Assembly (NCBI GenBank): GCA_023419995.1
Contig: JAEZXF010000038.1
Span: 1-8,544, forward strand
Reading direction: 5' to 3'
DNA: 8,544 bases
Source: Pseudomonadota bacterium
GTDB lineage: Bacteria > Pseudomonadota > Alphaproteobacteria > Rhizobiales > Rhizobiaceae
Under the pieces are notes generated by a model. It worked only from the letters and a program-made list of their open reading frames with translations, searched no databases and was not told the origin of the DNA. The position numbers and the translations under genes were made by a program. Numbering within the stretch: the first letter of the stretch is position 1; every line of letters begins with the position of its first letter. Positions 1 to 7,139 of this stretch are shown here, piece after piece.

Positions 1-8
1 GACGGTCC

Positions 9-58
9 TCTTCTCTCCGTTCACGGGGAGAAGGTGGCGGCAGCCGGATGAGGGACGG
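9..58. repeat. Rhizobial-type intergenic palindromic repeat (copy A)
   Basis: Positions 11-19 pair with 24-32 (ttctctccg against cggggagaa, one G-T wobble), giving a 9 bp stem and a 4-base loop. A GC-rich tail follows that includes gccggat at 43-49. Read on the minus strand, the order is CATCCGGC, a short spacer, CCTTCTCCCC, GTGAA and the return arm. The same order appears, decayed, at 7963-8017. From memory, this kind of palindrome is common between genes in Mesorhizobium and related genomes. The hairpin is seen directly; the family assignment rests on memory. Confidence 0.6.
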
Positions 59-60
59 CG

Positions 61-91
61 CAAACAACACCGATGACGCACATCGGGTGCG
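61..91 (-). terminator. Probable terminator of the thrC-to-GGDEF/EAL operon
   Basis: CCGATG at 70-75 pairs with CATCGG at 81-86 around a 5-base loop. Allowing one bulged base extends the stem with CAC/GTG on the outside. On the minus strand the hairpin is followed by the T-rich stretch TGTTGTTTG. It lies about 35 bases past the TAA stop of the GGDEF/EAL gene, where a factor-independent terminator for the leftward operon is expected. The T-run is broken by G, so termination may be partial. Confidence 0.5.
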
Positions 92-113
92 ACACGCCAT
101 AAGCCTCGGCTCC

Positions 114-134
114 GCCTTACGCCTTACGCCTTGA
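114..134. repeat. Tandem 7-base repeat across the GGDEF/EAL stop codon
   Basis: The unit gccttac occurs at 114-120 and 121-127, and a partial unit (gccttga) follows at 128-134. On the minus strand each full unit reads GTAAGGC and supplies a TAA. The first TAA met (126-124) is the stop of the GGDEF/EAL gene. Gain or loss of units downstream would leave the protein unchanged. Confidence 0.6.
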
Positions 135-3000
135 CCAGCGGGTACTGCTCCTTGAGCAGCTTCAGCGCCGCGTCGGCCTGGACGGGCGGGCCGAACATGA
201 AGCTCTGGACGTATTCGCAGCCCATCTGCCTGAGCTCGAGCGCGTCGTTCTCGTCAGCCACGCCCTCCGCCACCACCGACAGGCCGAGCTCGTGGGCCAT
301 GCCCACCATCGAGCGCAGCAGCACCGAGCGCTTCGGGCTGCTGTCGTCGATGAAGCTCTTGTCGATCTTGATCGTGTCGAAGGGAAAGCGCGTCAGGTAG
401 GCGAGCGACGAATAGCCGGTGCCGAAATCGTCGAGCGACAGGCCGATGCCGATCTGCTTCAGCTTGCCGAGGATGTGGGCCGACTGCTCGGGATTGTCCA
501 TCACCAGCGATTCCGTCAGCTCCAGCCGGAAGCAGCGCGGCTTGATGTTGGCGCGCGCCACCACGGAGCGCACGTCGCTGACGAGGTCGCGGCGGATGAG
601 CTGCCGGCTCGACAGGTTGACCGAGACGGAGAGCGGCACCTCGCCCACCTGCTTCTGCCACATGGCGAGGTCGTCGGCGGCCTGCTGCATGGCGAACAGG
701 CCAAGCTGGACGATCAGGCCGCAGCTTTCCGCGACGGGGATGAAATCGGCCGGCGGGATCGCACCGCGCCGCGGGTGGTCCCAGCGCAGCAGCGCCTCGA
801 ACCCGGCGATGGAGCGGTCCTCCAGCCGCACGATCGGCTGGTAGGCGAGCCTGAGCTCCTGGCGCTCGACCGCGCGGCGCAGGTCAGATTCGAGTTGGAG
901 GCGGTCGGTGCCGACGGAGCGGAACGCCGGCCGGAACGGCTCGATCCGGTCGCCCCCGAAGCGCTTGGCCTGATGCATGGCGAGCTCGGCGTCCTTGACC
1001 ATGTCGCCGGCGCTGGCCTGCGAAGCCGTCCACGAGACGAGCCCGAGCGAGGCGGACAGCACGATCTCACGCTTGGCGAAGGTGATCGGCGCGTTGATCG
1101 CCTTCTTCATCGCCTCGGCCACCGCGGCGACGCGGACGGGATCCTGCTCCGACAGCAGCAGCATGGCGAACTGGTCGCCGCTGAAGCGCGCCAGCGAATC
1201 CTGCGGCTTCAGCAACCGGTGCAGGCGCCGGGCGATGGTGAGCAGGATGGTGTCGCCGGCCGAGATGCCGAGGCCGTCATTGACCTGCTTGAAGCGGTCG
1301 ATGTCGACGACGATGACCGTCGGCCGCACCTTCTCCTCGGCCTTGGCGATGGCGATGACCGCTTCCAGCCGGTCGAGGAACAGCTCGCGCGTCGGCAGGC
1401 CGGTCAGGTTGTCGTGCACGGCGTCGTGCAGCAGCCGCTCCTCGGCCTTCTTCTGCTCGGTCACGTCGACCAGGGTGCCGACGCAGCGGATGATCTCGCC
1501 GTCGGAGCCGATGATCGGCCGCGCCTTGAGCGTGAACCAGTGGTAGTGGCCGTCGGCGCCGCGCATGCGGAAGGACTGCGACACGCGCCCGCGCCGGTGC
1601 TCGAGGATCACGTCGAGCGTGGTGCGGAAGGTATCGCGGTCGTCGACGTGCAGCACCGGCAGCCAGTTGCGCGCCGGGCCGTGGAGGCTGCCCTGCGGCA
1701 GCCCGAGCTGGCGGGAGACGTCGGGCTTGGTGACCACGCGGTCGCGCAGCACGTCCCAGTCCCAGACGGCGTCGCCGGAGCCGGTGATGGCGAGCGCCTG
1801 CCGCTCCATGTCGCTGAACAGGCCCTGGTGCAGCGCGCCGCCGGCGAAGGCGTGCTGCATCACCGTGAAGCCGATCAGCAGGATGATGAGGACGAGGCCG
1901 CCGCCCAGCGCCGGCTGGGCGATGTCGTTGTCGAGCGCACCGGTGACGGCCATCCACGAGCCGGCGAGCCAGACGAGGATCATCAGCCAGCTCGGCACCA
2001 GCATGATGGCGCGGTCGTAGCCCTGAAGCGACAGGTAGGTGATGATGCCGATGCCGGCGGCGGCGGTGAGCGCGAAGGAGAAGCGCGCGATTCCGGAGGC
2101 GACCGAGGGATCGAACAGCAGCACGCCGGAAAGCAGCAGCAGCGAGAGCACCCACGTCGCCGCGCCGTAGCTGAAGTGCAGGTGCCAGCGGTTGAGGTTG
2201 AGATAGGTGTAGAGGAACACGACCAGCGTGGCCGCCAGCGCGATCTCCGTGCCTGCGCGCCACAATCGCTCGCTGCCCGCGGTGATCTCCATCACCTGGT
2301 TGAGGAAGCCGAAATCGATGCAGATATAGGCGAGGACCGCCCACGACAGCGCCGCCGCGGCCGGGAACATCGACGTGCCCTTGACCACAAACAGGATGGT
2401 CAGGAACAGCGCCAGCAGGCCGGCGATGCCGATGACGATGCCGCGGAACAGCGTGTAGGAGTTGATCGTGTCCTTGTAGGCCTCTGGCTCCCACAGGTAG
2501 ATCTGCGGCAGGCGGGGCGAGGACAGCTCGGCGATGAAGGTGACGATCGAGCCGGGGTTGATCGTCACCAGGAAGATGTCGGCGTCGCGGGCGGCCTGCC
2601 GGTCGAGCGCGAAGCCCTCGCTCGGCGTGATCGCGGCGATGCGGTTGGAGCCGAGATCGGGCCAGATCAGCCCGGAGCCGACGAGGCGGTAGTGCGGCGC
2701 GACGATCAGCCGGTCGAGCTGCCGGTCGGTGGTGTTGGCGAGCGCGAACACGGCCCAGTCGCCGCTCGAGCGCTCGTCCAGCGCCTCGACCTCGATGCGC
2801 CGCACGATGCCGTCGATGCCCGGCGCGGTCGAGACCTGGAAGTTCTGGCCCTGGTTGCGGTAGATCTCGACGGCGCGCGACAGGTCGAGCGCGACGTCCT
2901 CGCGGGAAATCCTGATCGGCTCGATCGCCATCGCCGGCAGGGCCAGCAGCGCGAAGACCAGCGCCAGGAAAGCGCCTGCGAGCCGTCGCCCCGTTCGCAT
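124..3000 (-). CDS. Membrane-bound PAS-GGDEF-EAL protein, probable c-di-GMP phosphodiesterase
   Basis: A 958-residue c-di-GMP signalling protein of the inner membrane. Residues 1-26 look like a signal peptide (cleavage near AMA/IEP). About 27-180 form a periplasmic domain, and about 184-385 hold seven membrane segments in the style of 7TMR-DISM receptors. A PAS domain (about 400-517) leads into GGDEF (about 522-688) and EAL (about 698-945). The GGDEF half keeps D566, N574 and D575, but its signature is S607-G-D-Q-F611 and the inhibitory RxxD site is K598-P-Q-D601. Cyclase activity is therefore doubtful. The EAL half keeps E735-A-L, N795, E827 (ELTE), D857-D858 (DDFGTG), K878 and E912, so c-di-GMP hydrolysis is likely; the EGVE motif reads EGVA. 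The start at 3000 is chosen because the signal peptide begins there and the preceding gene ends at 3017. ATGs at 3042 and 3150 would overlap that gene. No clear ribosome site is seen. Last gene of the operon. Confidence 0.9.
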   Translation of the reverse strand: MRTGRRLAGAFLALVFALLALPAMAIEPIRISREDVALDLSRAVEIYRNQGQNFQVSTAPGIDGIVRRIEVEALDERSSGDWAVFALANTTDRQLDRLIVAPHYRLVGSGLIWPDLGSNRIAAITPSEGFALDRQAARDADIFLVTINPGSIVTFIAELSSPRLPQIYLWEPEAYKDTINSYTLFRGIVIGIAGLLALFLTILFVVKGTSMFPAAAALSWAVLAYICIDFGFLNQVMEITAGSERLWRAGTEIALAATLVVFLYTYLNLNRWHLHFSYGAATWVLSLLLLSGVLLFDPSVASGIARFSFALTAAAGIGIITYLSLQGYDRAIMLVPSWLMILVWLAGSWMAVTGALDNDIAQPALGGGLVLIILLIGFTVMQHAFAGGALHQGLFSDMERQALAITGSGDAVWDWDVLRDRVVTKPDVSRQLGLPQGSLHGPARNWLPVLHVDDRDTFRTTLDVILEHRRGRVSQSFRMRGADGHYHWFTLKARPIIGSDGEIIRCVGTLVDVTEQKKAEERLLHDAVHDNLTGLPTRELFLDRLEAVIAIAKAEEKVRPTVIVVDIDRFKQVNDGLGISAGDTILLTIARRLHRLLKPQDSLARFSGDQFAMLLLSEQDPVRVAAVAEAMKKAINAPITFAKREIVLSASLGLVSWTASQASAGDMVKDAELAMHQAKRFGGDRIEPFRPAFRSVGTDRLQLESDLRRAVERQELRLAYQPIVRLEDRSIAGFEALLRWDHPRRGAIPPADFIPVAESCGLIVQLGLFAMQQAADDLAMWQKQVGEVPLSVSVNLSSRQLIRRDLVSDVRSVVARANIKPRCFRLELTESLVMDNPEQSAHILGKLKQIGIGLSLDDFGTGYSSLAYLTRFPFDTIKIDKSFIDDSSPKRSVLLRSMVGMAHELGLSVVAEGVADENDALELRQMGCEYVQSFMFGPPVQADAALKLLKEQYPLVKA

Positions 3001-3016
3001 CGTCGCGTTCAACCGA

Positions 3017-3619
3017 TCAGCCTCTCGTCTCGCTTCCGCCATACCGCGCGTCGCCGGCGATCCGGGCGTAGATGTAGTGGTCCTGCCAGACCCCGTTGAT
3101 CCGCAGGTAGGAGCGAAGAAGTCCTTCCCGCGTGAATCCGGCTTTTTCAAGCACGCGGATCGAGCGCGCGTTGCTCGGAATACAGGCCGCTTCGATGCGG
3201 TGCAACCTCATGCTGCCGAACGCGTGGGCGACGAGGGTGCGCACCGCGTCCTGCATGTAGCCCCGCCCGGCATGGCGCTCGCCCGTCCAGTAGCCGATCT
3301 GGGCCGATTGGGACACGCCGTAGCGGATGTTGCCCATGGTGATGCCGCCGACCATGCGCCCGGGCCGGTTCTCGAAGATGAGATAGGCGACGGCCGCGCC
3401 GGCGTCGAAATCCTCGCGATAGCGCCGTAGCCGCCGCCGCCAGCCGGCGCGGTCGAGCTCGTTGTCGGCCCAGCGCGGCTCCCACGGCTCGAGGAAGGCG
3501 CGGCTCTCGTGGCGAAGCGCCGCCCATTCGAGATAGTCGGAGGAGCGCGGCGCGCGCAGGGTAACCCGCTCGCCCCCCAGCGCCGGCGGTTCGCGGCGAA
3601 GAAAGGGGAGCGCAAGCAT
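3017..3619 (-). CDS. GNAT-family N-acetyltransferase, RimJ/RimL-like
   Basis: A 200-residue acetyltransferase that transfers acetyl from acetyl-CoA to an amino group. The RimJ/RimL branch acts on protein N-termini such as ribosomal proteins, but the substrate cannot be read from the sequence. The acetyl-CoA loop is R115-H-A-G-R-G120 in the order IGYW-TGERHAGRGYMQDAV. It is followed by the typical stretch IEAACIPSNARSIRVLEKAGF (about 142-162, with N150), then the C-terminal EGLLRSYLRINGVWQDHYIYA. Length and the ERVTLR start region (17-22) fit the family. The ATG at 3619 lies 13 bases after the M16 peptidase stop, and the GGDEF/EAL gene begins 16 bases beyond this gene's stop. No good ribosome site precedes it; a GC-rich inverted repeat (cccgc-g-gcggg, 3622-3632) fills the gap, so translation may be coupled to the upstream gene. 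Cytoplasmic, no signal peptide. Confidence 0.88.
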   Translation of the reverse strand: MLALPFLRREPPALGGERVTLRAPRSSDYLEWAALRHESRAFLEPWEPRWADNELDRAGWRRRLRRYREDFDAGAAVAYLIFENRPGRMVGGITMGNIRYGVSQSAQIGYWTGERHAGRGYMQDAVRTLVAHAFGSMRLHRIEAACIPSNARSIRVLEKAGFTREGLLRSYLRINGVWQDHYIYARIAGDARYGGSETRG

Positions 3620-3632
3620 GTCCCGCGGCGGG

Positions 3633-4925
3633 TCAGACGGCGAGCTTGTGCTGCGCCGGCGACAGGCCGCCCAGGCTGTCGCCGATGGTCTCGAACGCCG
3701 GCAGCGCGGAGACGGGGCCGATCGCCGCGATCGTCGGCCGCGTCGAGAACAGGCGCGACGACAGGTCCGTCAGCCGCTCGACGGTCAGCTTCGACAGCCG
3801 GTCGACCAGCTCCTCGGTGGTGATGGGGCGGCCGAACAGCAGCATCTGCCGGGCGATCTGCGAGGCGCGGCTTGCCGCGCTCTCGTGCGACATCATCAGG
3901 CCGGCGCGATACTGGGCGCGCGCGCGGTTCAGCTCCTCCTGGCTGATGTCCTCGCCGGCGCGGCGCAGCTCGTCCACGAGGACGGGCACCAGCCGCGCGA
4001 TGTCGTCCTTGCCGGTGGCAGCGTGGACGCCGAAGATGCCGGTGTCGGAGAAGCCCCAGTGGAAGGCGTAGACCGAGTAGCAGAGGCCGCGCTTCTCGCG
4101 CACCTCCTGGAACAGGCGGGACGACATGCCGCCGCCGAGGATCATCGACAGCACCTGCGAGGCGTAGAAGTCGCGCACGTGGTAGGCGCGGCCCTCGAAG
4201 CCGAGCACGATCTGCGCGTCCATCAGGTCGCGCCCCTCGCGATAGTCGCCGCCGACATAGCTCGCCGCCTGGTGCGGCTCGCTGGTGGCGTGGGGGCGGA
4301 AGGAGCCGAGCTTCTTCTCGACCTCGCGCACGAACTCGTCATGGCTGACGCCGCCGGCGGCCACCACCACCATGCGCTCGGCGCCGTATTGGCGTTCCAT
4401 GAAGGCGCGAAGCTGCGCCGAGGTGAAGGATTCCACCGTCTCCGGCGTGCCGAGGATGGAGCGGCCGAGCGCCTGGTCGTGGAAGGCGGTCTCGGTGAAC
4501 CGGTCGAACACCACGTCGTCGGGCGTGTCGTGGGCGGCGCCGATCTCCTGCAGGATGACGTGCTGCTCGCGTTCCAGCTCGTGCGGGTCGAACAGGGAAT
4601 CGTTGAGGATGTCGGCGAGGATGTCGACGGCCAGCGGCACGTCGTCCTTGAGCACGCGGGCATAGAACGACGTCGTCTCGACGCTGGTGGCGGCATTGAT
4701 CTCGCCGCCCACGTCCTCGATCTCGGAAGCGATCTTCCACGCGCTGCGGCCGCCCGTGCCCTTGAAGGCCATGTGCTCCAGCAGGTGGGCCAGCCCGTGC
4801 TCGCCGGGGCGCTCGTTGCGCGCGCCCGACTTCACCCATACGCCGAGGGCGACCGACTCGATGTGTGGAAGGGTTTCCGTGGCGACCGTCAGGCCGTTCG
4901 ACAGACGGCTTACCTCGACACCCAT
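3633..4925 (-). CDS. M16-family zinc metallopeptidase (processing-peptidase type)
   Basis: A 430-residue single-unit M16 peptidase similar to the beta subunit of mitochondrial processing peptidase and to bacterial one-chain relatives. The inverted zinc motif HxxEH is H47-L-L-E50-H51 (GLAHLLEHMAFKGT), and the third metal ligand is E127 in VILQEI, 76 residues later, as expected. E120 (REQHV) is the other conserved acidic residue. The C-terminal domain has the glycine-rich segment ILGGGMSSRLF (about 262-272) and the R-Y motif KRGLCYSVYAF (about 278-288). All residues needed for activity are present. No signal peptide is seen, so it is probably cytoplasmic; the natural substrate is unknown. The start could be ATG at 4925 or GTG at 4931, two codons earlier. 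A GGGGAG site lies 10 bases before the ATG and 4 before the GTG. The ATG is preferred because the remembered family start is MGVEV. The thrC TGA lies directly before the GTG, so coupling is likely. Confidence 0.93.
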   Translation of the reverse strand: MGVEVSRLSNGLTVATETLPHIESVALGVWVKSGARNERPGEHGLAHLLEHMAFKGTGGRSAWKIASEIEDVGGEINAATSVETTSFYARVLKDDVPLAVDILADILNDSLFDPHELEREQHVILQEIGAAHDTPDDVVFDRFTETAFHDQALGRSILGTPETVESFTSAQLRAFMERQYGAERMVVVAAGGVSHDEFVREVEKKLGSFRPHATSEPHQAASYVGGDYREGRDLMDAQIVLGFEGRAYHVRDFYASQVLSMILGGGMSSRLFQEVREKRGLCYSVYAFHWGFSDTGIFGVHAATGKDDIARLVPVLVDELRRAGEDISQEELNRARAQYRAGLMMSHESAASRASQIARQMLLFGRPITTEELVDRLSKLTVERLTDLSSRLFSTRPTIAAIGPVSALPAFETIGDSLGGLSPAQHKLAV

Positions 4926-4931
4926 TTGCAC

Positions 4932-6368
4932 TCAGCTCCCCGAACGCGTCTTTGCCGCTGCCGGGGTGGCCCCCGGGGCCACTCTCGTCAGCCGGCTCAT
5001 GTGATCTTCCACCATTTTCGGATCGGAGGGAAGCACCGTGTAGCGCTCCTCGCGCTCCATCAGGTCGCCGAGCCAGGCCGGAAGGGCCGGCCGCGTGCCG
5101 CAGGCCGCCTCCACCGCCGCCGGGAACTTGGCCGGATGCGCGGTCGACAGCACCACCATCGGTGCCCTGCCGCGCGGCGCTTCCCGCGCCACCTTCACCG
5201 CGGTGGCGGTGTGCGGATCGATCAGGTAGCCGCTGCCGGAGAGGACGGAGCGGATGACGGCCGCCGTCTCGTCCATGGTCGAGCGGCCGGCGTCGAAGTC
5301 GCGGCGGATCGCCTCGAGCGTACCCTCCGGAACCGCGAAGCGGCCGGACTGCTTGAGCCCGTGCATGGCGCGCACGATCGAGTCGGCGTTGCGGCCCGAC
5401 GCCTCGTAGAGCAGGCGCTCGAAGTTCGACGACACCTGGATGTCCATCGACGGCGACGTGGTCTCGACCACGCCGCGCGTCTCGTAGACGCCGCTCGCCA
5501 GCGTGCGGGCGAGGATGTCGTTGTCGTTGGTGGCGATGACCAGCCGCTCGATCGGCAGGCCCATGCGCCGCGCCGCGTAGCCGGCGAAGATGTCGCCGAA
5601 ATTGCCTGTCGGCACCGTGAAGGAGACCGGCCGGTCCGGCGCGCCGAGCGACAGCGCCGAGGAGAAGTAGTAGACGATCTGGGCCATGATGCGCGCCCAG
5701 TTGATCGAGTTGACGCCGGCGAGCGCCACCCGGTCGCGGAAGGCATGGTGGTTGAACATGCCCTTCACGATGTCCTGGCAGTCGTCGAAATTGCCTTCGA
5801 CGGCGATGGCGTGGACGTTGGCCGCGGTCGAGGTCGTCATCTGGCGCTGCTGCACCGGCGAGACGCGGCCGTGCGGGAACAGGATGAAGATATCGGTGCG
5901 GTCGCGGCCGGCGAAGGCCTCGATCGCCGCGCCGCCCGTGTCGCCGGAGGTGGCGCCGGCGATGGTGGCGCGCTCGCCGCGCTCGGCCAGCACGTGGTCC
6001 ATCAGCCGCGCCAGAAGCTGCATCGCCACGTCCTTGAAGGCGAGCGTCGGGCCGTGGAACAGCTCCAGCACGAACTCGTCCGGCCCGGTCTGCACCAGCG
6101 GGCAGGTGGCGTCGTGGCGGAAGGTGGAATAGGCCTCGCGCACGATCCCCGCGAAGGTGCGCTCGTCGCTCTCGCCGCCGAGGAACGGGGTGAGGAGCCG
6201 CACCGCGAGGTCCGGATAGGAAAGGCCCCGCAGCGCCCGGATCTCGTCATGGCCGAACTGCGGCCACTCGGCCGGCACGTAGAGGCCTCCGTCGCGGGCC
6301 AGCCCGGCGAGGAGGACATCGCGGAAACCGAGTTCGGGCGCGCTGCCCCTGGTGCTCACATAACGCAT
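4932..6368 (-). CDS. thrC: Threonine synthase
   Basis: A 478-residue pyridoxal-phosphate enzyme of the cytoplasm that converts O-phospho-L-homoserine to L-threonine and phosphate, the last step of threonine synthesis. The N-terminal threonine-synthase domain starts MRYVSTRG and runs to about residue 85. The PLP lysine is K112 in HGPTLAFKDVAMQLL. The motif ATSGDTGGAA (139-148) and the phosphate-binding PTGNFGDIFAGYAA (253-266) are intact, as is TAHPAKFP near the C-terminus (409-416). Length fits the longer class of bacterial and fungal enzymes. The last 18 or so residues are an Ala/Pro-rich tail. The ATG at 6368 is chosen because the family begins there; an in-frame ATG at 6419 would add 17 unrelated residues. 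It is the first gene of the minus-strand operon, and its promoter should lie in the divergent gap with the lipoprotein gene. Confidence 0.97.
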   Translation of the reverse strand: MRYVSTRGSAPELGFRDVLLAGLARDGGLYVPAEWPQFGHDEIRALRGLSYPDLAVRLLTPFLGGESDERTFAGIVREAYSTFRHDATCPLVQTGPDEFVLELFHGPTLAFKDVAMQLLARLMDHVLAERGERATIAGATSGDTGGAAIEAFAGRDRTDIFILFPHGRVSPVQQRQMTTSTAANVHAIAVEGNFDDCQDIVKGMFNHHAFRDRVALAGVNSINWARIMAQIVYYFSSALSLGAPDRPVSFTVPTGNFGDIFAGYAARRMGLPIERLVIATNDNDILARTLASGVYETRGVVETTSPSMDIQVSSNFERLLYEASGRNADSIVRAMHGLKQSGRFAVPEGTLEAIRRDFDAGRSTMDETAAVIRSVLSGSGYLIDPHTATAVKVAREAPRGRAPMVVLSTAHPAKFPAAVEAACGTRPALPAWLGDLMEREERYTVLPSDPKMVEDHMSRLTRVAPGATPAAAKTRSGS

Positions 6369-6487
6369 CTTGTGCCGTCCCGTTGCGCGGCCTGCGGCGC
6401 GGTCTTCGAAAAACCGCAATCGCGCGGTCGCCTTTTTACTGCGGCGTTGGTATAGAACGCCAGCTTTGCATGAGGGAAGTGTGGTTC
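6369..6487. promoter_or_regulatory. Divergent promoter region between thrC and the lipoprotein gene
   Basis: This 119-base gap must serve both directions. On the plus strand, TATAGA at 6451-6456 is a possible -10 element for the lipoprotein gene, about 32 bases before its ATG, but no good -35 box stands at the right distance. For thrC on the minus strand no clear promoter is visible. GCGGT appears three times in alternating orientation (6399-6403, inverted 6413-6417, 6424-6428), and GCGCGGTC is repeated directly at 6397-6404 and 6422-6429. The alternating copies could form two competing hairpins in a thrC leader, or be a protein-binding site. Confidence 0.35.
6472..6477 (+). promoter_or_regulatory. 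Ribosome binding site that decides the lipoprotein start
   Basis: GAGGGA ends 10 bases before the ATG at 6488. It overlaps and lies after the alternative in-frame ATG at 6470, so it favours 6488. The protein begun at 6488 also has the better lipoprotein signal peptide. Confidence 0.6.
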
Positions 6488-7072
6488 ATGGCATTTGTTC
6501 GGGAGTTTGCTCGCTTGAAGCTCGCCAGCCTTTCGGCGCTGGGCCTTGCGCTCGCGCTTGCCGGTTGCCAGTCGGGCGACACGCTCGGCGCGCTCAACAT
6601 CGGCGGCGGGGGCGGCCAGAGCCAGCCGCCGGCCGGACAGGAGACGATCACCGTCCAGGAGCTCCTGGCCTACTGCCCCGCCATCACCGTGGCGGCCGAC
6701 AAGGCGGTGCTGAACTCCTACCAGCGCGGCGGCGACGGCGATGCCGCCAAGCTCGTCTATCGCGCCGCCATCACCGACTCGACGCGAAGCTGCACCTACG
6801 GCACCGGCACGATGGGCATGGCGATCGGCGTCGCCGGCCGCGTGATCCCCGGTCCAGTCGGCACGCCGGGCGCGGTGCGCCTGCCCATCCGCGTCACCGT
6901 CTACCAGGACACGACCGAGATCTACTCGCAACGCTTCGAGCACGACGTCATGATCGCCGACACGGCGGGCGCGACGCAGTTCATGTTCGTGGACAAGAGC
7001 TTCTCCATGCCGAACCCGACCTCGCGCAACGTGCGCGTGCTCATCGGCTTCGAGGAAGCGGCGAGGCGCTAG
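6488..7072 (+). CDS. Conserved lipoprotein of unknown function
   Basis: A 194-residue putative lipoprotein. The signal has basic residues (R5, R9, K11), a hydrophobic run and the lipobox L24-A-G-C27, so it should be lipid-anchored at C27 and face the periplasm, in the inner or outer membrane. Residues 35-50 are a Gly/Gln/Pro-rich linker. The folded part (about 52-190) contains AYCPAI (C63) and RSCTYG (C102), which could form a disulfide, then GVAGRVIPGPVGTPGAVRLP (114-133) and an IRVTVY beta-strand. I recall similar proteins in other Rhizobiales with the same YCP, AGRV-PGP and ATQF-F elements, but no known role. The C-terminal half looks beta-rich; there are no catalytic motifs. It stands alone on the plus strand, diverging from thrC and converging on the HAD gene, so the neighbours give no functional hint. 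Confidence 0.85.
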   Translation: MAFVREFARLKLASLSALGLALALAGCQSGDTLGALNIGGGGGQSQPPAGQETITVQELLAYCPAITVAADKAVLNSYQRGGDGDAAKLVYRAAITDSTRSCTYGTGTMGMAIGVAGRVIPGPVGTPGAVRLPIRVTVYQDTTEIYSQRFEHDVMIADTAGATQFMFVDKSFSMPNPTSRNVRVLIGFEEAARR

Positions 7073-7094
7073 GCGGCGCTCCGCAAGGGCGCGG

Positions 7095-7117
7095 CCCGCC
7101 ATCGCGGCGACGGCGGG
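7095..7117. other. Weak GC hairpin between two converging genes
   Basis: cccgcc at 7095-7100 pairs with ggcggg at 7112-7117 around an 11-base loop. It sits in the 67-base gap where the lipoprotein gene (plus) and the HAD gene (minus) converge. Neither strand has a T-run after it, so it is a weak candidate for a two-way terminator. Confidence 0.25.
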
Positions 7118-7139
7118 AAGAACTGCGGGGTCCTTCCGC

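Noticed and set aside
292..3099. A 935-codon open frame on the plus strand opposite the GGDEF/EAL gene.
   Set aside because: Its product is rich in Arg, Asp, His, Gly and Gln with no domain, and it is an exact shadow of a gene with clear domains. Long antisense frames are common at this GC content.
3001..3150. N-terminal extension of the GGDEF/EAL protein from the ATG at 3150 or 3042.
   Set aside because: Both would overlap the acetyltransferase gene and place 14-50 unrelated residues before a clear signal peptide.
3618..6455. A 945-codon open frame on the plus strand opposite the peptidase and thrC genes.
   Set aside because: Same low-complexity composition, no motif, and it spans two well-supported genes on the other strand.
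6436..6471. A possible 11-residue thrC leader peptide (MQSWRSIPTPQ) on the minus strand.
   Set aside because: Only one threonine codon and one isoleucine codon, and no ribosome site before its ATG, so it does not look like a real threonine attenuator leader.
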